Positions 1 through 8,878 are shown, counted from the first letter of the stretch. The stretch: 64,000 nt of DNA from Caproicibacterium sp. BJN0003 (GCF_026314295.1 NZ_CP111108.1:992001-1056000); one strand, 5' to 3'. Translations and numbers: made by a program. The notes: generated by a model from the sequence alone, not told the origin.

Positions 1-1152
1 TTTAAAATCAATACAAATCAGAATTACGTGCCTGCCTTTCGCGCAACGCCATCTTCCGCATCGGATCATCTTTCTTCTTCGGCAGATAATTTGCTTTTAC
101 AGAAGGATCAGCAGATCGGAGTTGACAGCTGTGGGCTGTATATAGATGGGAACTTCGTAGGCGCAGTAAAAGAGGAAAGTGAATTGCAGAAACTTTTGCA
201 GAATTTATTGGATTCGGCAAAAGGAGACGGAGAGGATGATACTGCAACATTCCTTTCTGATGTTAGATGTATTCCCGGCACTTATCCGGCTTCGTCTGTT
301 TTAACCGATGAAACAATGAAAGCATTGCTTTTATCAAAACAAACGGTACAGACGGATTATCAAGTTCAGAATAATGAAAATGTCCAGGATATTGCAAATG
401 AAAACGGGCTTACGGTTGAAACTCTTTCTCAAAAGAATCCGAATGTTGATCTCTCCTCTCTTAAGAGTGGAGATACCATCAAGCTTTCTCAGGAGAAGCC
501 GCTGATTTCCATTCAGTCCGTTTCTACAAAGCAGGTAACGGAAGAAATTCCTTATGACACCGTACAAAAAGACAGTGATACGCTCTATAAAGGAAAAACT
601 TCTGTAGAAACAGAAGGAGAAAATGGACAAAAGCAGGTTACCTATTGCATTACTAGTATCAATGGCAAGGAGGTAAATAAAGAGGCAACTCATACAGAGG
701 TGCTTAAAGATGCGGTTTCTAAAGTCATATTGAACGGAACGAAAGACTGCCCTGCAGGAATGGCGACCGGTACTTTTGAGTGGCCGACACCGACCATGCA
801 TACGATTACGACAGGATTTGAATATCGTTGGGGAAAGTTTCATCCCGGCATTGATATTTCTGACGGAAACGCTTTTGGCTCTCAAATTGTTGCAGCAGAT
901 GGAGGAACCGTCACTAAGGCTTCCGATACCGGAGATGGATACGGAAACTGCGTGATGATTGATCACGGTAACGGCTATGTGACTTTGTATGGCCATGCTT
1001 CTCAGCTTCTTGTTTCTGTTGGTCAACAGGTACAAAAGGGACAGTTAATCGCGTTAGTGGGCAGTACCGGATATTCTACCGGCCCTCATTGCCACTTTGA
1101 AGTGATTCATAACGGCACGAAAGAAAATCCGTTTTCTTATGTTTCCCAATAA
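1..1152 (+). CDS. M23 peptidase with LysM and G5 domains (5' end outside window)
   Basis: Extracellular peptidoglycan endopeptidase. The reading frame is open back to base 1, so the GTG at 28 is probably not the start and the N-terminus (signal or membrane anchor) is missing. Counting from 28, a LysM-like segment lies near residues 108-155 (YQVQNNENVQDIANENGLTV), a G5-type segment near 160-240 (TKQVTEEIPYDTVQKDSDTL), and a LytM/M23 domain near 260-365. The M23 zinc and catalytic motifs are complete: HPGID, GYVTLYGH and HCHFE. This LysM-G5-M23 order is typical of clostridial wall-remodelling or sporulation-associated peptidases. It probably cuts peptide cross-links outside the membrane. An intrinsic terminator follows at once. 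Confidence 0.88.
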   Translation, partial: FKINTNQNYVPAFRATPSSASDHLSSSADNLLLQKDQQIGVDSCGLYIDGNFVGAVKEESELQKLLQNLLDSAKGDGEDDTATFLSDVRCIPGTYPASSVLTDETMKALLLSKQTVQTDYQVQNNENVQDIANENGLTVETLSQKNPNVDLSSLKSGDTIKLSQEKPLISIQSVSTKQVTEEIPYDTVQKDSDTLYKGKTSVETEGENGQKQVTYCITSINGKEVNKEATHTEVLKDAVSKVILNGTKDCPAGMATGTFEWPTPTMHTITTGFEYRWGKFHPGIDISDGNAFGSQIVAADGGTVTKASDTGDGYGNCVMIDHGNGYVTLYGHASQLLVSVGQQVQKGQLIALVGSTGYSTGPHCHFEVIHNGTKENPFSYVSQ

Positions 1153-1167
1153 TTATCTAATATAAAA

Positions 1168-1217
1168 AATAGGAGTGCTTGGCTGATTCAAAAGCAGCGA
1201 AGCACTCCTATTCTTTT
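1168..1217. terminator. Bidirectional terminator between convergent genes
   Basis: Stem AATAGGAGTGCTT (from 1168) pairs with AAGCACTCCTATT (to 1212). There are A residues before it and T residues after it, so it can serve both converging genes. Confidence 0.85.
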
Positions 1218-1242
1218 TAGAAAAATTCAGCGCGGAAAATGT

Positions 1243-1995
1243 TCATCCTTTTATTTCGAAAAAACTTTTTAACAGCTTTATATATTGCTCCGTATGTACC
1301 AAACTGAGCTGACCATGTTTCATGTCTTTAGCAATATACAGTTGGCTTTTTGGAATCGTACGATGCAACAGTTCGGCGGATTCCTTCATCACTTTAATTT
1401 CGTCTGAGCCGACAATAATCAAGACTTTTGCATGAGTAGCCGCAATAGAAGGCTTTAAACGATAATTACCATTACTCAGCGTAAGGTTAATTAAAGACTG
1501 TTTGCTGATCTTTTGACTGTCCTGATAATAAGTTTCAAATAGTTCATCAGGAACACATAAGGATTTTGCCTGTAGTTTAGAGAACCAGCGCTTTTTAATC
1601 AGACCATAAAGGAATTGATAAGCTGGAACTGTTATGGCTGTTGTCCCTTTAATGGGAATTGTTAGAGCACTTTCAATGATAGCATATTGAGTAATATCAG
1701 GCTTTGTAGACAGTATTTCTACGGTAATCTGTGCACCGATAGAAAGTCCGCCAATCGCAAAGACTTTTCCATCGCAATTGTTTTCAATATAGCTGATTAA
1801 TTTCTCTGCACATTTCTGAATGCTGATAAATGTTTCCGAGCCGTCTTCACCATGTCCGTCTAAAATAGGGGTTACTAGATGAAACTCAGATGACAAAAGC
1901 TGTACAGTATGATTCCATGACCAGTCAGATAATCCACCACCATGCAGTAGAATAATGGTTGGAAGTTTTTTCTCTCCTGCTTCTTTAAAAATCAT
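1243..1995 (-). CDS. Alpha/beta hydrolase
   Basis: 250-residue alpha/beta-hydrolase-fold protein of unknown substrate, probably cytoplasmic since no signal peptide is visible. The oxyanion motif is HGGG at residues 18-21. The nucleophile elbow is GLSIGA with Ser85. A likely acid lies in VGSDE near residue 198, and the likely catalytic His in MKHGQ near residue 227. All parts of a Ser-Asp-His triad are therefore present. It stands alone between two terminators. An AGGGA ribosome site lies about 11 bases before the ATG. An esterase or thioesterase role is inferred only from the fold. Confidence 0.8.
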   Translation of the reverse strand: MIFKEAGEKKLPTIILLHGGGLSDWSWNHTVQLLSSEFHLVTPILDGHGEDGSETFISIQKCAEKLISYIENNCDGKVFAIGGLSIGAQITVEILSTKPDITQYAIIESALTIPIKGTTAITVPAYQFLYGLIKKRWFSKLQAKSLCVPDELFETYYQDSQKISKQSLINLTLSNGNYRLKPSIAATHAKVLIIVGSDEIKVMKESAELLHRTIPKSQLYIAKDMKHGQLSLVHTEQYIKLLKSFFEIKG

Positions 1996-2102
1996 AAATT
2001 CGTTTCCCTTTTGTAGATTTAGTCTGTTTATTAAGTGTAAGGTGTATTATAGACGAAGGTTTGTTAACTGTCAAGAAATTGAAAAAGTTTATCAGGATCA
2101 AT

Positions 2103-2150
2103 AAAAACAGGCAGTACAATTTTTTTCGTTTAAAAATTGTACTGCCTGTT
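2103..2150 (-). terminator. Terminator after the DUF4363 gene
   Basis: CAGGCAGTACAATTTT (2109-2124) pairs with AAAATTGTACTGCCTG (2133-2148). A T-run follows on the minus strand. Confidence 0.85.
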
Positions 2151-2173
2151 TGATTAGTTTGTGATTTAAACTT

Positions 2174-2554
2174 TTAAAAGAGGTTTTGCAAGGTTGGAAC
2201 TTCGCTTTCTTTTAGATATTCCAATTGAACAGATCCACGATCGCATTCGGAGTAAAACTGTTCAATCGAATTCGTTTCACATAATTCCGGTAATGTGGAA
2301 AGTGTTTGATCAATCGCCTCTAGCCTAGCGTGAGGCATAAAAGTACAGAGAACCTCATGGCAGCCCTGCCAGTCCTTATTTATTTCCTCGCAAAGTTCCT
2401 GTGCATGGTTATAATCCCCAGAGGCAGAGACCGATTTTGCATTGGCAAGTTCCTGTATCATATTGTCTGTATACTGCAAAGTCGTGTGCATTCCCAGATT
2501 GCAGACTATGCCGAGCAGAACTGCAAGAACGCCGATGATGAAAAGCCGATTCAT
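2174..2554 (-). CDS. DUF4363 family protein
   Basis: 126 residues with one N-terminal hydrophobic segment (residues 4-22, FIIGVLAVLLGIVCNLG) and a predicted extracytoplasmic helical domain. It resembles the DUF4363 family, whose members usually sit just downstream of a DUF421/YetF gene, as here. The start ATG overlaps the stop of the upstream DUF421 gene (2551-2554), so the two are translationally coupled. Molecular function is unknown. A strong terminator follows. Confidence 0.7.
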   Translation of the reverse strand: MNRLFIIGVLAVLLGIVCNLGMHTTLQYTDNMIQELANAKSVSASGDYNHAQELCEEINKDWQGCHEVLCTFMPHARLEAIDQTLSTLPELCETNSIEQFYSECDRGSVQLEYLKESEVPTLQNLF

Positions 2555-3228
2555 ACTTTGCCTCCTTTCTGAATAATCTGATAATTACCACTGGTGTCGG
2601 CAGTCATGATAAAAATATCTTTTGACTGTAACTGTTTGCTTTTCAGAATATTCTGTAACCAAATACGATTCTTATTACAAAGATTGAGGGAAGAATCGTT
2701 GATTACACCATCACTGATCACAACGGTTTCGAATCCGGAGTCAGTTTGAGCAACTCCAAGAGCTCCTGCAGTTGGCATTTCCTGTTCAGGCTTTTTTAAG
2801 ATGCTCATTTTTCCGTTTGTTTCAACGATTGCGTAGGAGACATCAGAAATATGAAAAACATTTTTTTGCCGAATTGCTTCAAATAAATCTTCTGTTGTCA
2901 TTCGGAGACGGTGCATTTCCTGCGGCTGAATTTTGCCGTCTCGGATGACAATGATGGGTTTTCCACAGATCATTTCACGGAATCTTCCGCTTTTCATCAT
3001 GATGAAGGATACGCCCACTTCGCAGATTGCCAAAACGGCGATTGGAATGAATCCGCTTGCGAGAGGCTGACCGGTATCCTGCATTGGAATGGCCGCGATA
3101 TCAGAAATTAAAAGGGTTACAACCAATTCGCTTGTCTGCAGTTCACTGATCTGTCGTTTTCCCATGAGCCTAACCGCTGCTATAATCACTATGTATAGCA
3201 GTAGTGTACGGATTAAAGAAATCATCAT
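2551..3228 (-). CDS. DUF421 (YetF-type) membrane protein
   Basis: 225-residue membrane protein with N-terminal transmembrane helices (LIRTLLLYIVIIAAVRLMGK, then VTLLISDIAAIPMQD and a third segment) followed by a soluble YetF-like domain with IVIRDGKI near residue 105. The MGKRQISELQ segment is typical of DUF421. I place the start at the ATG at 3228, which has GGTGAT about 7 bases upstream. An in-frame ATG at 3285 would add 19 polar residues and has no clear ribosome site. It is coupled to the DUF4363 gene. These pairs are often linked to spore or envelope biology, but the function is unknown. Confidence 0.8.
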   Translation of the reverse strand: MMISLIRTLLLYIVIIAAVRLMGKRQISELQTSELVVTLLISDIAAIPMQDTGQPLASGFIPIAVLAICEVGVSFIMMKSGRFREMICGKPIIVIRDGKIQPQEMHRLRMTTEDLFEAIRQKNVFHISDVSYAIVETNGKMSILKKPEQEMPTAGALGVAQTDSGFETVVISDGVINDSSLNLCNKNRIWLQNILKSKQLQSKDIFIMTADTSGNYQIIQKGGKV

Positions 3229-3289
3229 AAATACATCACCAATTTTATTATGAACAAAAGGGGAAAAGCTATTCATGTTTGGCAAAAGA

Positions 3290-3318
3290 TTGTAATCTGT
3301 TTTTGCAGATGATATAAT
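3290..3318 (+). promoter_or_regulatory. Promoter for the glycosyltransferase-murE-murF run
   Basis: TTGTAA (3290-3295), 17-base spacer, TATAAT (3313-3318), about 55 bases upstream of the glycosyltransferase start. Confidence 0.65.
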
Positions 3319-3373
3319 ATAAAAGTTCGTATAAACGTCTTTATGAGCAGAAATTTTGAATGGAGGGATTTAT

Positions 3374-4402
3374 TTGCCTGCACTTTCAGTGATTGTACCG
3401 GTATATAACGGTGAAGAAAAACTGAATCCATGTGTAGAAAGTATCCTGAAGCAGAGTAATCCTGATTTGGAATTGCTGTTGATCAATGACGATTCAAATG
3501 ATCGTTCACTAGAATTTTGCCATCAGTTTGAGCGTCAGGATTCTCGCGTTACAGTGTATGATAAGCCTCATGGAGGAAAATATGACTGCTTTAATTTTGG
3601 GGCAGTTCGCGCAAGAGGGGACTATCTTCTGTTTTTGCCGTCGGAAAGCCGCCTGATGGAGGGAGCCGTTAAAACACTGATTTTCTGTGCTCAAAAGGAA
3701 AAAGCAGATCTCCTACTCTTTGGAGAAGCGACGGTCGCTGGAGAGAAATTTTCTCTTCCGATCGGAAAAGATACTTCTGATCCTAAAATTTGCGAGTTGG
3801 TGCAGAATGCATTAGTGGGACCAGGAACAAGGGAGCAGGAGTGGAGAAAAGTAAAAGGATTGGATTCTCCATGGAGAAGACTTTATCGGCGAGAATGGTT
3901 TTTAGAAAACCACCTGCACTTTTTTAAAGAGACCGAGCTTTTTCCACCGGCGCGTCCGGCAGTGATTATGGCACATTATAGTGCGCATAAGACCGTCCTT
4001 TTGCCGGAATCATTTATTATTTTTCAAGAGGCTCCGATAGAAATTTCAGAACAGAAAAAGAGCCTGATCGAACGGTATCAAGCCTGCTTTGAGGTGGTAG
4101 CGGATTTTTTAAAGCAGCAGCATATTTATGAGCATTTGGAAAAACGTCATCTTGCATGGTTTTTGCTGGAGGCAGGAAAGTCTTGTTTGGAAGAAGCGGT
4201 TAAAAGTTCTTTGGAAAATCGGGAAAAACTATATGACCGCTTAAAAAAGATTCTTAGAACTCCGCTGATGATTCGAGCAATCCAGTCGGATTTTCAGGAT
4301 GGATTTTCCCGAACGGAAAAAAGAATGCAGAGAATCTTAAGGATCAATCATTTCCATTTGATTGAATCATACTTTCGTTATCATATTCGGTCAATGACTT
4401 AA
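3374..4402 (+). CDS. Family 2 glycosyltransferase
   Basis: 342-residue GT-A-fold transferase beginning PALSVIVPVYNGEE, the classic GT2 N-terminus. A DDSNDRS segment matches the nucleotide-sugar-binding D(D/G)SxD region. RARGDYLLFLPSESRLM replaces the usual DxD site with S-E-S, so the metal-binding acidic pair is atypical. The start is the TTG at 3374: GGAGGG at 3362-3367 lies six bases before it, inside a longer open frame that begins at a TTG at 3356. The C-terminal 130 residues are helical and unassigned. It lies 26 bases before murE and probably shares its transcript. Acceptor and donor cannot be inferred. Confidence 0.8.
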   Translation: MPALSVIVPVYNGEEKLNPCVESILKQSNPDLELLLINDDSNDRSLEFCHQFERQDSRVTVYDKPHGGKYDCFNFGAVRARGDYLLFLPSESRLMEGAVKTLIFCAQKEKADLLLFGEATVAGEKFSLPIGKDTSDPKICELVQNALVGPGTREQEWRKVKGLDSPWRRLYRREWFLENHLHFFKETELFPPARPAVIMAHYSAHKTVLLPESFIIFQEAPIEISEQKKSLIERYQACFEVVADFLKQQHIYEHLEKRHLAWFLLEAGKSCLEEAVKSSLENREKLYDRLKKILRTPLMIRAIQSDFQDGFSRTEKRMQRILRINHFHLIESYFRYHIRSMT

Positions 4403-4428
4403 ATTTTGACATCAACGGAGGAATATCC

Positions 4429-5892
4429 ATGATTTTAAAAGAATTGATACAGAATCTGCCTTGCAGTTTAAAAGGAGACAATACCGCCGAAGTTACGGGT
4501 GTTGTTTATGATTCCAGAAAAGTTGTTAAGGGCAGCGTCTTTGTTTGTATGGTAGGCCCCAATTTTAATGGGCATCAGTTTGTGAAACAGGCTCAGGACG
4601 CTGGTGCAGCAGCAATTGTTGTGCAGGAAGAGGTTCAAACACTTTCCTGTGCTGTTGTACAGGTAGAAAATACAAAATATGCGCTTGCTGTATTGTCGGC
4701 AGCATGGTTTGGAAATCCAGCCGAGGAACTTACGGTAATTGGAATTACCGGAACAAAGGGGAAGACGACTGTCAGCTACATGGTACACTCTATTTTAGAG
4801 AGCGCTGGAATCCATACCGGAATTATCGGGACGATCGGTACGGTTATTGGAGACCAGATTACAAAGACAGAGAATACAACGCCTGCCTCTTATGAGATTC
4901 AGTCGGCTATGCGTCATATGGTGGAATCTGGTTGTAAAGCTTGTGTGATCGAGGCAAGTTCTATTGGCCTTCGGGAACATCGGGTCAGCGGATTTACATT
5001 TGACATTGGTTTATTTACGAATTTTTCTCCCGACCATATCGGCGGCGTAGAGCACAAAGATATGGAAGAATACCGTCGCTGTAAAGCAATGCTGTTTCAG
5101 CAGAGTAAGTTGGGGATTATTAATCTGGATGACCCCAATTGGAAGGGAATTGTTGAGGGGCATACTTGTCCGCTTGAATTCTATGGATTTTCAGATAAAG
5201 CCGAGCTGCGAGCTTCCAATGAAAAACTTGTTTCCCGCCCAGGCTATCTGGGAGTTCAGTTTGATTTGGAAGGAGCGGTTAACGCTAAAAATATTACGGT
5301 GGATATTCCGGGAAAATTCAGCGTTTATAATGCACTTTCTGCAGTGGCGGTTTGCCGCCATTTTAATGTTTCTGAAAAAGCGATCCGAGAGGGTCTCGAT
5401 ACGGTTAAAGTAAAGGGCAGAGTAGAGCCTGTCCCTGTACCCGGCAATTATACATTGCTCATTGACTACGCTCATAATGCGGTCAGCATGGAAAACATTC
5501 TGACTACGTTGCGGGAGTATCAGCCGCATCGTCTGATTTGCCTTTTTGGAGCGGGTGGAAACCGCCCGAAAATCCGCCGGTACGAAATGGGCGAAATGAG
5601 CGGAAAATTTGCGGATTTGTCTGTTGTGACAGCAGATAATTCCCGCTTTGAAAATGTGATGGATATTATCGCTGATATTGAAGTTGGTCTGCATAAAACC
5701 GATGGAAAGTATCTTGTAATTCCGGACAGAAAAGAAGCAATCCGCTATTGTATGGACCATGCGGAAGATGGGGATGTCGTTGTCCTCGCAGGAAAGGGTC
5801 ATGAAGATTATCAGGAGATCAAGGGCGTAAAATATCATCTTGATGAACGCGAAGTTGTCCGTGATATTCTAAAGGCGGAAGGGAAGGCGTAA
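4429..5892 (+). CDS. murE: UDP-N-acetylmuramoyl-tripeptide synthetase (MurE-type Mur ligase)
   Basis: 487-residue cytoplasmic ATP-dependent Mur ligase that adds the third residue of the peptidoglycan stem peptide. The ATP P-loop GITGTKGKTT is near residue 105. Other family motifs are NTTPASYEIQ, DYAHNAVSMENIL and GAGGNRPKIRRYEMGE, then the C-terminal GKGHEDYQ. The amino-acid selectivity loop reads DNSR, where meso-diaminopimelate enzymes usually have DNPR. The Arg is kept, which favours diaminopimelate, but the Pro to Ser change leaves some doubt. The gene is directly followed by murF, an arrangement common in cell-wall clusters. An ACGGAGGA ribosome site precedes the ATG. Confidence 0.9.
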   Translation: MILKELIQNLPCSLKGDNTAEVTGVVYDSRKVVKGSVFVCMVGPNFNGHQFVKQAQDAGAAAIVVQEEVQTLSCAVVQVENTKYALAVLSAAWFGNPAEELTVIGITGTKGKTTVSYMVHSILESAGIHTGIIGTIGTVIGDQITKTENTTPASYEIQSAMRHMVESGCKACVIEASSIGLREHRVSGFTFDIGLFTNFSPDHIGGVEHKDMEEYRRCKAMLFQQSKLGIINLDDPNWKGIVEGHTCPLEFYGFSDKAELRASNEKLVSRPGYLGVQFDLEGAVNAKNITVDIPGKFSVYNALSAVAVCRHFNVSEKAIREGLDTVKVKGRVEPVPVPGNYTLLIDYAHNAVSMENILTTLREYQPHRLICLFGAGGNRPKIRRYEMGEMSGKFADLSVVTADNSRFENVMDIIADIEVGLHKTDGKYLVIPDRKEAIRYCMDHAEDGDVVVLAGKGHEDYQEIKGVKYHLDEREVVRDILKAEGKA

Positions 5893-5900
5893 ATAATTTT

Positions 5901-7259
5901 ATGCAAATGACGGTAAAAGAAGCTGCGGAGGCTTGCGGCGGAAAGATTCTCTGCGGAGATCCGACAGCCTTGATTACATCGGTTTGTACGGATAGTCGGC
6001 AGGCGGGAGTGGGTTCACTTTTTGTCCCAATTCGCGGAGAACACACCGATGCACATATTTATATTCCGGCAGTTTTTAAAGCGGGCGCTGTTGCTACTTT
6101 CACACAGAACCATCAGTCGATGCATGACAGCCATGTGTGGATTGCAGTGCCGGATACTTTGAAAGCACTGCAGACACTTGCAGGTGCCTATCGCAAAAAG
6201 TTTTCCCTTCCGGTCATTGGGATTACAGGGAGCGTCGGAAAAACAACGACCAAGGAAATGGTGGCGTTGGCGCTTTCTTCGGAGCTCAAAGTGATGAAAA
6301 CGCAGGGAAATCAGAACAGTCAGGTTGGCTTGCCGCTTACGATGTTTCAACTGGAAGAAAATCAGCAAGCAGCAGTGATCGAAATGGGAATGAGCCAATT
6401 TGGAGAAATGAGCCGCCTGGCGGAAATTGCAGCGCCAAAGTATGCGGTGATGACGAATATCGGAATTTCTCATATTGAAAATTTGCATACACAGGAAAAT
6501 ATTTTGAAGCAGAAGTTGCATATTACTGATCAGTTCCAAAAAGATTCCATTCTATTCTTAAATGGAGATGACCCGCTTTTAGCTTCTTTGCGAGGAAAGT
6601 TTCCGTTTGAAGAGGTTTATGTTGGGACTTCTGAAACATGTGATTATCGAGCTAAAAACATTCAAATGGAAAATGGACATACCTATTTCCTTGTAAGCCA
6701 TGGAAAGTCGGAGTGGCCGGTTGATCTGCCTGTCCTTGGAACTCACCATGTGATCAATGCGATGTTGGGAATTGCAGTGGCAGAAAAGCTGGGAGTATCC
6801 GCCCAAAACGCGATTTGTGCTCTGAAAAATTATCGTCCGCTCGCCATGCGTCAGCAAATTCATGAGGCGAATCGTATTACAATTATTGATGATTCCTATA
6901 ATGCCAGCCCAGATGCGGTCAAGAGTAGCTTGGAAGTGCTTTCTTCTTTTAAGAAGGGAAGACGTGTGGCCGCACTGGCTGATATGTTGGAGCTTGGAGA
7001 ATGCTCCCAGAATGCACATTTTGATTGTGGAATCTGTGCGGCAAAATCCGGTATCGATTTTCTGGTTACAGTAGGGGAACGCTCAAAAGAGATTGTAAAA
7101 GGGGCACTCAGTGTAAACTCTAAACTTGAATATAAAGAATGCGAAACAAACGAGCAGGCAGTAGAGGCGTTGAAACAATATTTGACTGCCGGAGATACGG
7201 TTTTAGTGAAAGGTTCACGCAGCATGCATACAGATGAGATTGTGCGGGCTTTGCTATAA
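5901..7259 (+). CDS. murF: UDP-N-acetylmuramoyl-tripeptide--D-alanyl-D-alanine ligase
   Basis: 452-residue Mur ligase that adds D-Ala-D-Ala to the muramoyl tripeptide, the last cytoplasmic step in stem-peptide synthesis. Motifs: ATP P-loop GITGSVGKTTTKEM near residue 108, QGNQNSQVGLPLT, the Mur-ligase EMGMS segment, and DDSYNASPDAVKSSL near residue 330. The last is the MurF form of the C-terminal signature. Length is normal for the family. It starts 8 bases after the murE stop, so the two are co-translated, and a hairpin terminator follows. Confidence 0.95.
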   Translation: MQMTVKEAAEACGGKILCGDPTALITSVCTDSRQAGVGSLFVPIRGEHTDAHIYIPAVFKAGAVATFTQNHQSMHDSHVWIAVPDTLKALQTLAGAYRKKFSLPVIGITGSVGKTTTKEMVALALSSELKVMKTQGNQNSQVGLPLTMFQLEENQQAAVIEMGMSQFGEMSRLAEIAAPKYAVMTNIGISHIENLHTQENILKQKLHITDQFQKDSILFLNGDDPLLASLRGKFPFEEVYVGTSETCDYRAKNIQMENGHTYFLVSHGKSEWPVDLPVLGTHHVINAMLGIAVAEKLGVSAQNAICALKNYRPLAMRQQIHEANRITIIDDSYNASPDAVKSSLEVLSSFKKGRRVAALADMLELGECSQNAHFDCGICAAKSGIDFLVTVGERSKEIVKGALSVNSKLEYKECETNEQAVEALKQYLTAGDTVLVKGSRSMHTDEIVRALL

Positions 7260-7293
7260 AATCAAAGCCTTTTTGTTAAAATAAAAGTAAAAG

Positions 7294-7330
7294 TAGCGGT
7301 CTTTGCAGATGATGCAGAGATCGCTTTTTC
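7294..7330 (+). terminator. Terminator after murF
   Basis: AGCGGTCTTTGCA pairs with TGCAGAGATCGCT around a GATGA loop, followed by TTTTTC. Confidence 0.75.
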
Positions 7331-7354
7331 TTGTTGTGAATGCCGTAAAAACGG

Positions 7355-7383
7355 TTGACAACAAAGGCGAGATATGATATTAT
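7355..7383 (+). promoter_or_regulatory. Promoter of tRNA-Leu
   Basis: Perfect TTGACA (7355-7360), 17-base spacer, TATTAT (7378-7383), 28 bases before the tRNA. Confidence 0.85.
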
Positions 7384-7410
7384 ATTCAAGTCGGAAAATT
7401 GAAGATAAAT

Positions 7411-7497
7411 GCGAGAGTGGCGGAATTGGCAGACGCGCATGGTTCAGGTCCATGTGAAAGCAATTTCATGGGGGTTCAAGTCCCCCCCCTCGCACCA
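7411..7497 (+). tRNA. tRNA-Leu (CAG)
   Basis: 87-nucleotide class II tRNA with a long variable arm and encoded CCA. The anticodon loop TTCAGGT is closed by CATGG/CCATG, giving anticodon CAG, which reads CUG. The T arm is GGTTCAAGTCC. One acceptor-stem position (A6 with C67) appears unpaired. It has its own promoter. Confidence 0.93.
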
Positions 7498-7576
7498 GTT
7501 TATATAAAAGGATTTGAACCATTACGGTTTGAATCCTTTTATTATTTTGATTTTAACTATGAAAGGGGGGAACATT

Positions 7577-8113
7577 GTGATTGAAATTGTGTTTAATGAC
7601 AGCGCAGGTGGCAGCTTGAAGTTGGCACAGCATTATGGTGAGGGAAAATACTGTAGTGGAGCAGTCGGAGTTATCATAAGTCATTCAGATGGCAGCAAAC
7701 CCACAAAAGCTGAGATTAAGACCGCACAGCGTGAATATGAGGAAAAGGAACACCGTGCATGGGAAAAAGCTGTCCCTTTGGGCGGTGATTCTACGGATGT
7801 GTTCAGTTTCAATCTTGCATGGAGCGTTGGCAGCATCGCAGACAGCAGCGTGGGTCTAGAACGCCTTACTGTGCTGGAGCGACTTTTCAGCACCTATCCT
7901 GAGAATGTTGGAAAACCAGCTGCTGAAGAATTGTATCAATTGGCCATAAAAAATCTGGATGCTATCCGTAATCGGGCAGAGAATGGTGAGACTCTGCGTA
8001 TGTGGTATAGTAATCAGCCAGACGAAATATGTGGGTTATATTGGCTTATGAACCTGTTGGAAAGTTGGAAAAACTCTTCTATCAAGGTTGTTCTTGTTAA
8101 ACTCTCGGAATGA
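7577..8113 (+). pseudogene. DUF1835-type protein, N-terminal part, cut by an in-frame TGA
   Basis: 178 codons resembling the N-terminal part of DUF1835/DUF3658 proteins (VFNDSAGGSLKLAQHYG, then WYSNQPDEICGLYWLM). The start chosen is the GTG at 7577, with AAAGGGGGG ending 6 bases upstream. In-frame starts at 7514 and 7559 overlap or precede that ribosome site. The frame ends at TGA 8111-8113 after KLSE. The next codons continue in the same frame with the C-terminal half of the family, so the gene looks broken by one nonsense change: from memory, relatives have Trp here, and TGG to TGA is one base. The function of the intact family is unknown. It follows tRNA-Leu closely. Confidence 0.7.
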
Positions 8114-8116
8114 GAA

Positions 8117-8536
8117 GTGGAAGAAGCAACGATTATTCGGCATAGCGGCTGGGGTGAGGTTGAGCCGGGAAAGTGGCACAACTATCTTGATATGCAAAAG
8201 GCCGTACCGGAAGTCTTGCTCCATGCCCTCGCTTCAAACTGGGCGGAACTTCAAAAAGAAAATGCGCCATTGCGTGCCGTTATAAACGGGAGACTGCAAA
8301 GTGTTCCCGAAAACTTTTATGATGATTTTATCCTACGCGAGATTGCTTTAGAAAAAAATGAATTCCGTGAAGCCAATTTGATTGGCAGAATTCTTGGGAA
8401 ATATCAGCTTGGCATTGGTGATGGCTGGCTGGCTCTGCGTATTGAAGAAATGATTCGTGCAGGAAAGTTGGGAATTGTTTCGTCTGCTCCGGAGGACAGG
8501 CCAAGTTATTACCGGATTCTCAAGAAAAAGAATTGA
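8117..8536 (+). pseudogene. DUF3658-type C-terminal part of the same broken gene
   Basis: 139 codons in the same frame as the preceding half, separated from it only by TGA and one GAA codon. It contains the conserved-looking LQKENAPLRAVINGRLQSVP, ENFYDDFILREIA and GRILGKYQLGIGDGWLALRI segments of the DUF3658 domain. The GTG at 8117 could start translation, but no good ribosome site precedes it, so the half is probably made only by readthrough or not at all. Low decay elsewhere in the frame suggests a recent lesion or a sequencing error. A terminator follows at 8587. Confidence 0.65.
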
Positions 8537-8586
8537 ATATAATGAGCATAATCGGAACCTGCATCTAAATTGAGCAATAACACAAT

Positions 8587-8626
8587 ATCAGAGTCGTTGA
8601 ATTTGGCGGCTCTGATTTCTTTTTTC
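8587..8626 (+). terminator. Terminator after the DUF1835/DUF3658 pseudogene
   Basis: ATCAGAG (8587-8593) pairs with CTCTGAT (8610-8616), followed by TTCTTTTTT. Confidence 0.7.
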
Positions 8627-8817
8627 TTCGATCCTTTGATTTGTTCGCTAAAGCGGCCTCATTTGACGAAAAATGCTATAAGAATACTCGCATTTAAGGT
8701 GAGGGTAATAGAACCTTTTTGGCTCGTCATGTATAGCAATCATACGCTGTTAATCACTTTAATTACCTAAATGAATTCACCAAGATTAGTAGCATTGTTT
8801 AATAATACAACGTAAAA

Positions 8818-8857
8818 CAAAAACCGTGTGGTTTTAATTCCACACGGCTTTTTACTT
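8818..8857. terminator. Terminator of the Cys-rich gene, usable on both strands
   Basis: CCGTGTGG (8824-8831) pairs with CCACACGG (8840-8847), with an A-run before and T-run after. It lies 22 bases beyond the end of the minus-strand gene. Confidence 0.75.
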
Positions 8858-8878
8858 TGCTGCTCTAGATTTTGGATT

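Larger units (their letters stand above)
8537..8878. other. Gene-free stretch with two terminators
   Basis: 342 bases without a convincing gene. It holds the terminator of the broken DUF1835 gene and that of the Cys-rich gene. A 66-codon frame at 8570-8770 spans the first hairpin and has no ribosome site, so I do not accept it. Confidence 0.6.

Noticed and set aside
334-1035. 233-codon frame on the minus strand opposite the M23 peptidase
   Set aside because: It lies wholly antisense to a clear peptidase, has no domain or ribosome site, and its composition is that of a shadow frame.
5191-5838. 215-codon minus-strand frame inside murE
   Set aside because: Antisense to conserved Mur-ligase motifs; no start signal or recognisable protein.
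8111-8113. TGA as a selenocysteine codon
   Set aside because: No SECIS-like hairpin is evident after it and the family position is, as I recall, Trp rather than Cys; a nonsense change is simpler.
8570-8770. 66-codon frame after the DUF3658 half
   Set aside because: It spans the terminator hairpin at 8587-8626 and has no ribosome site.
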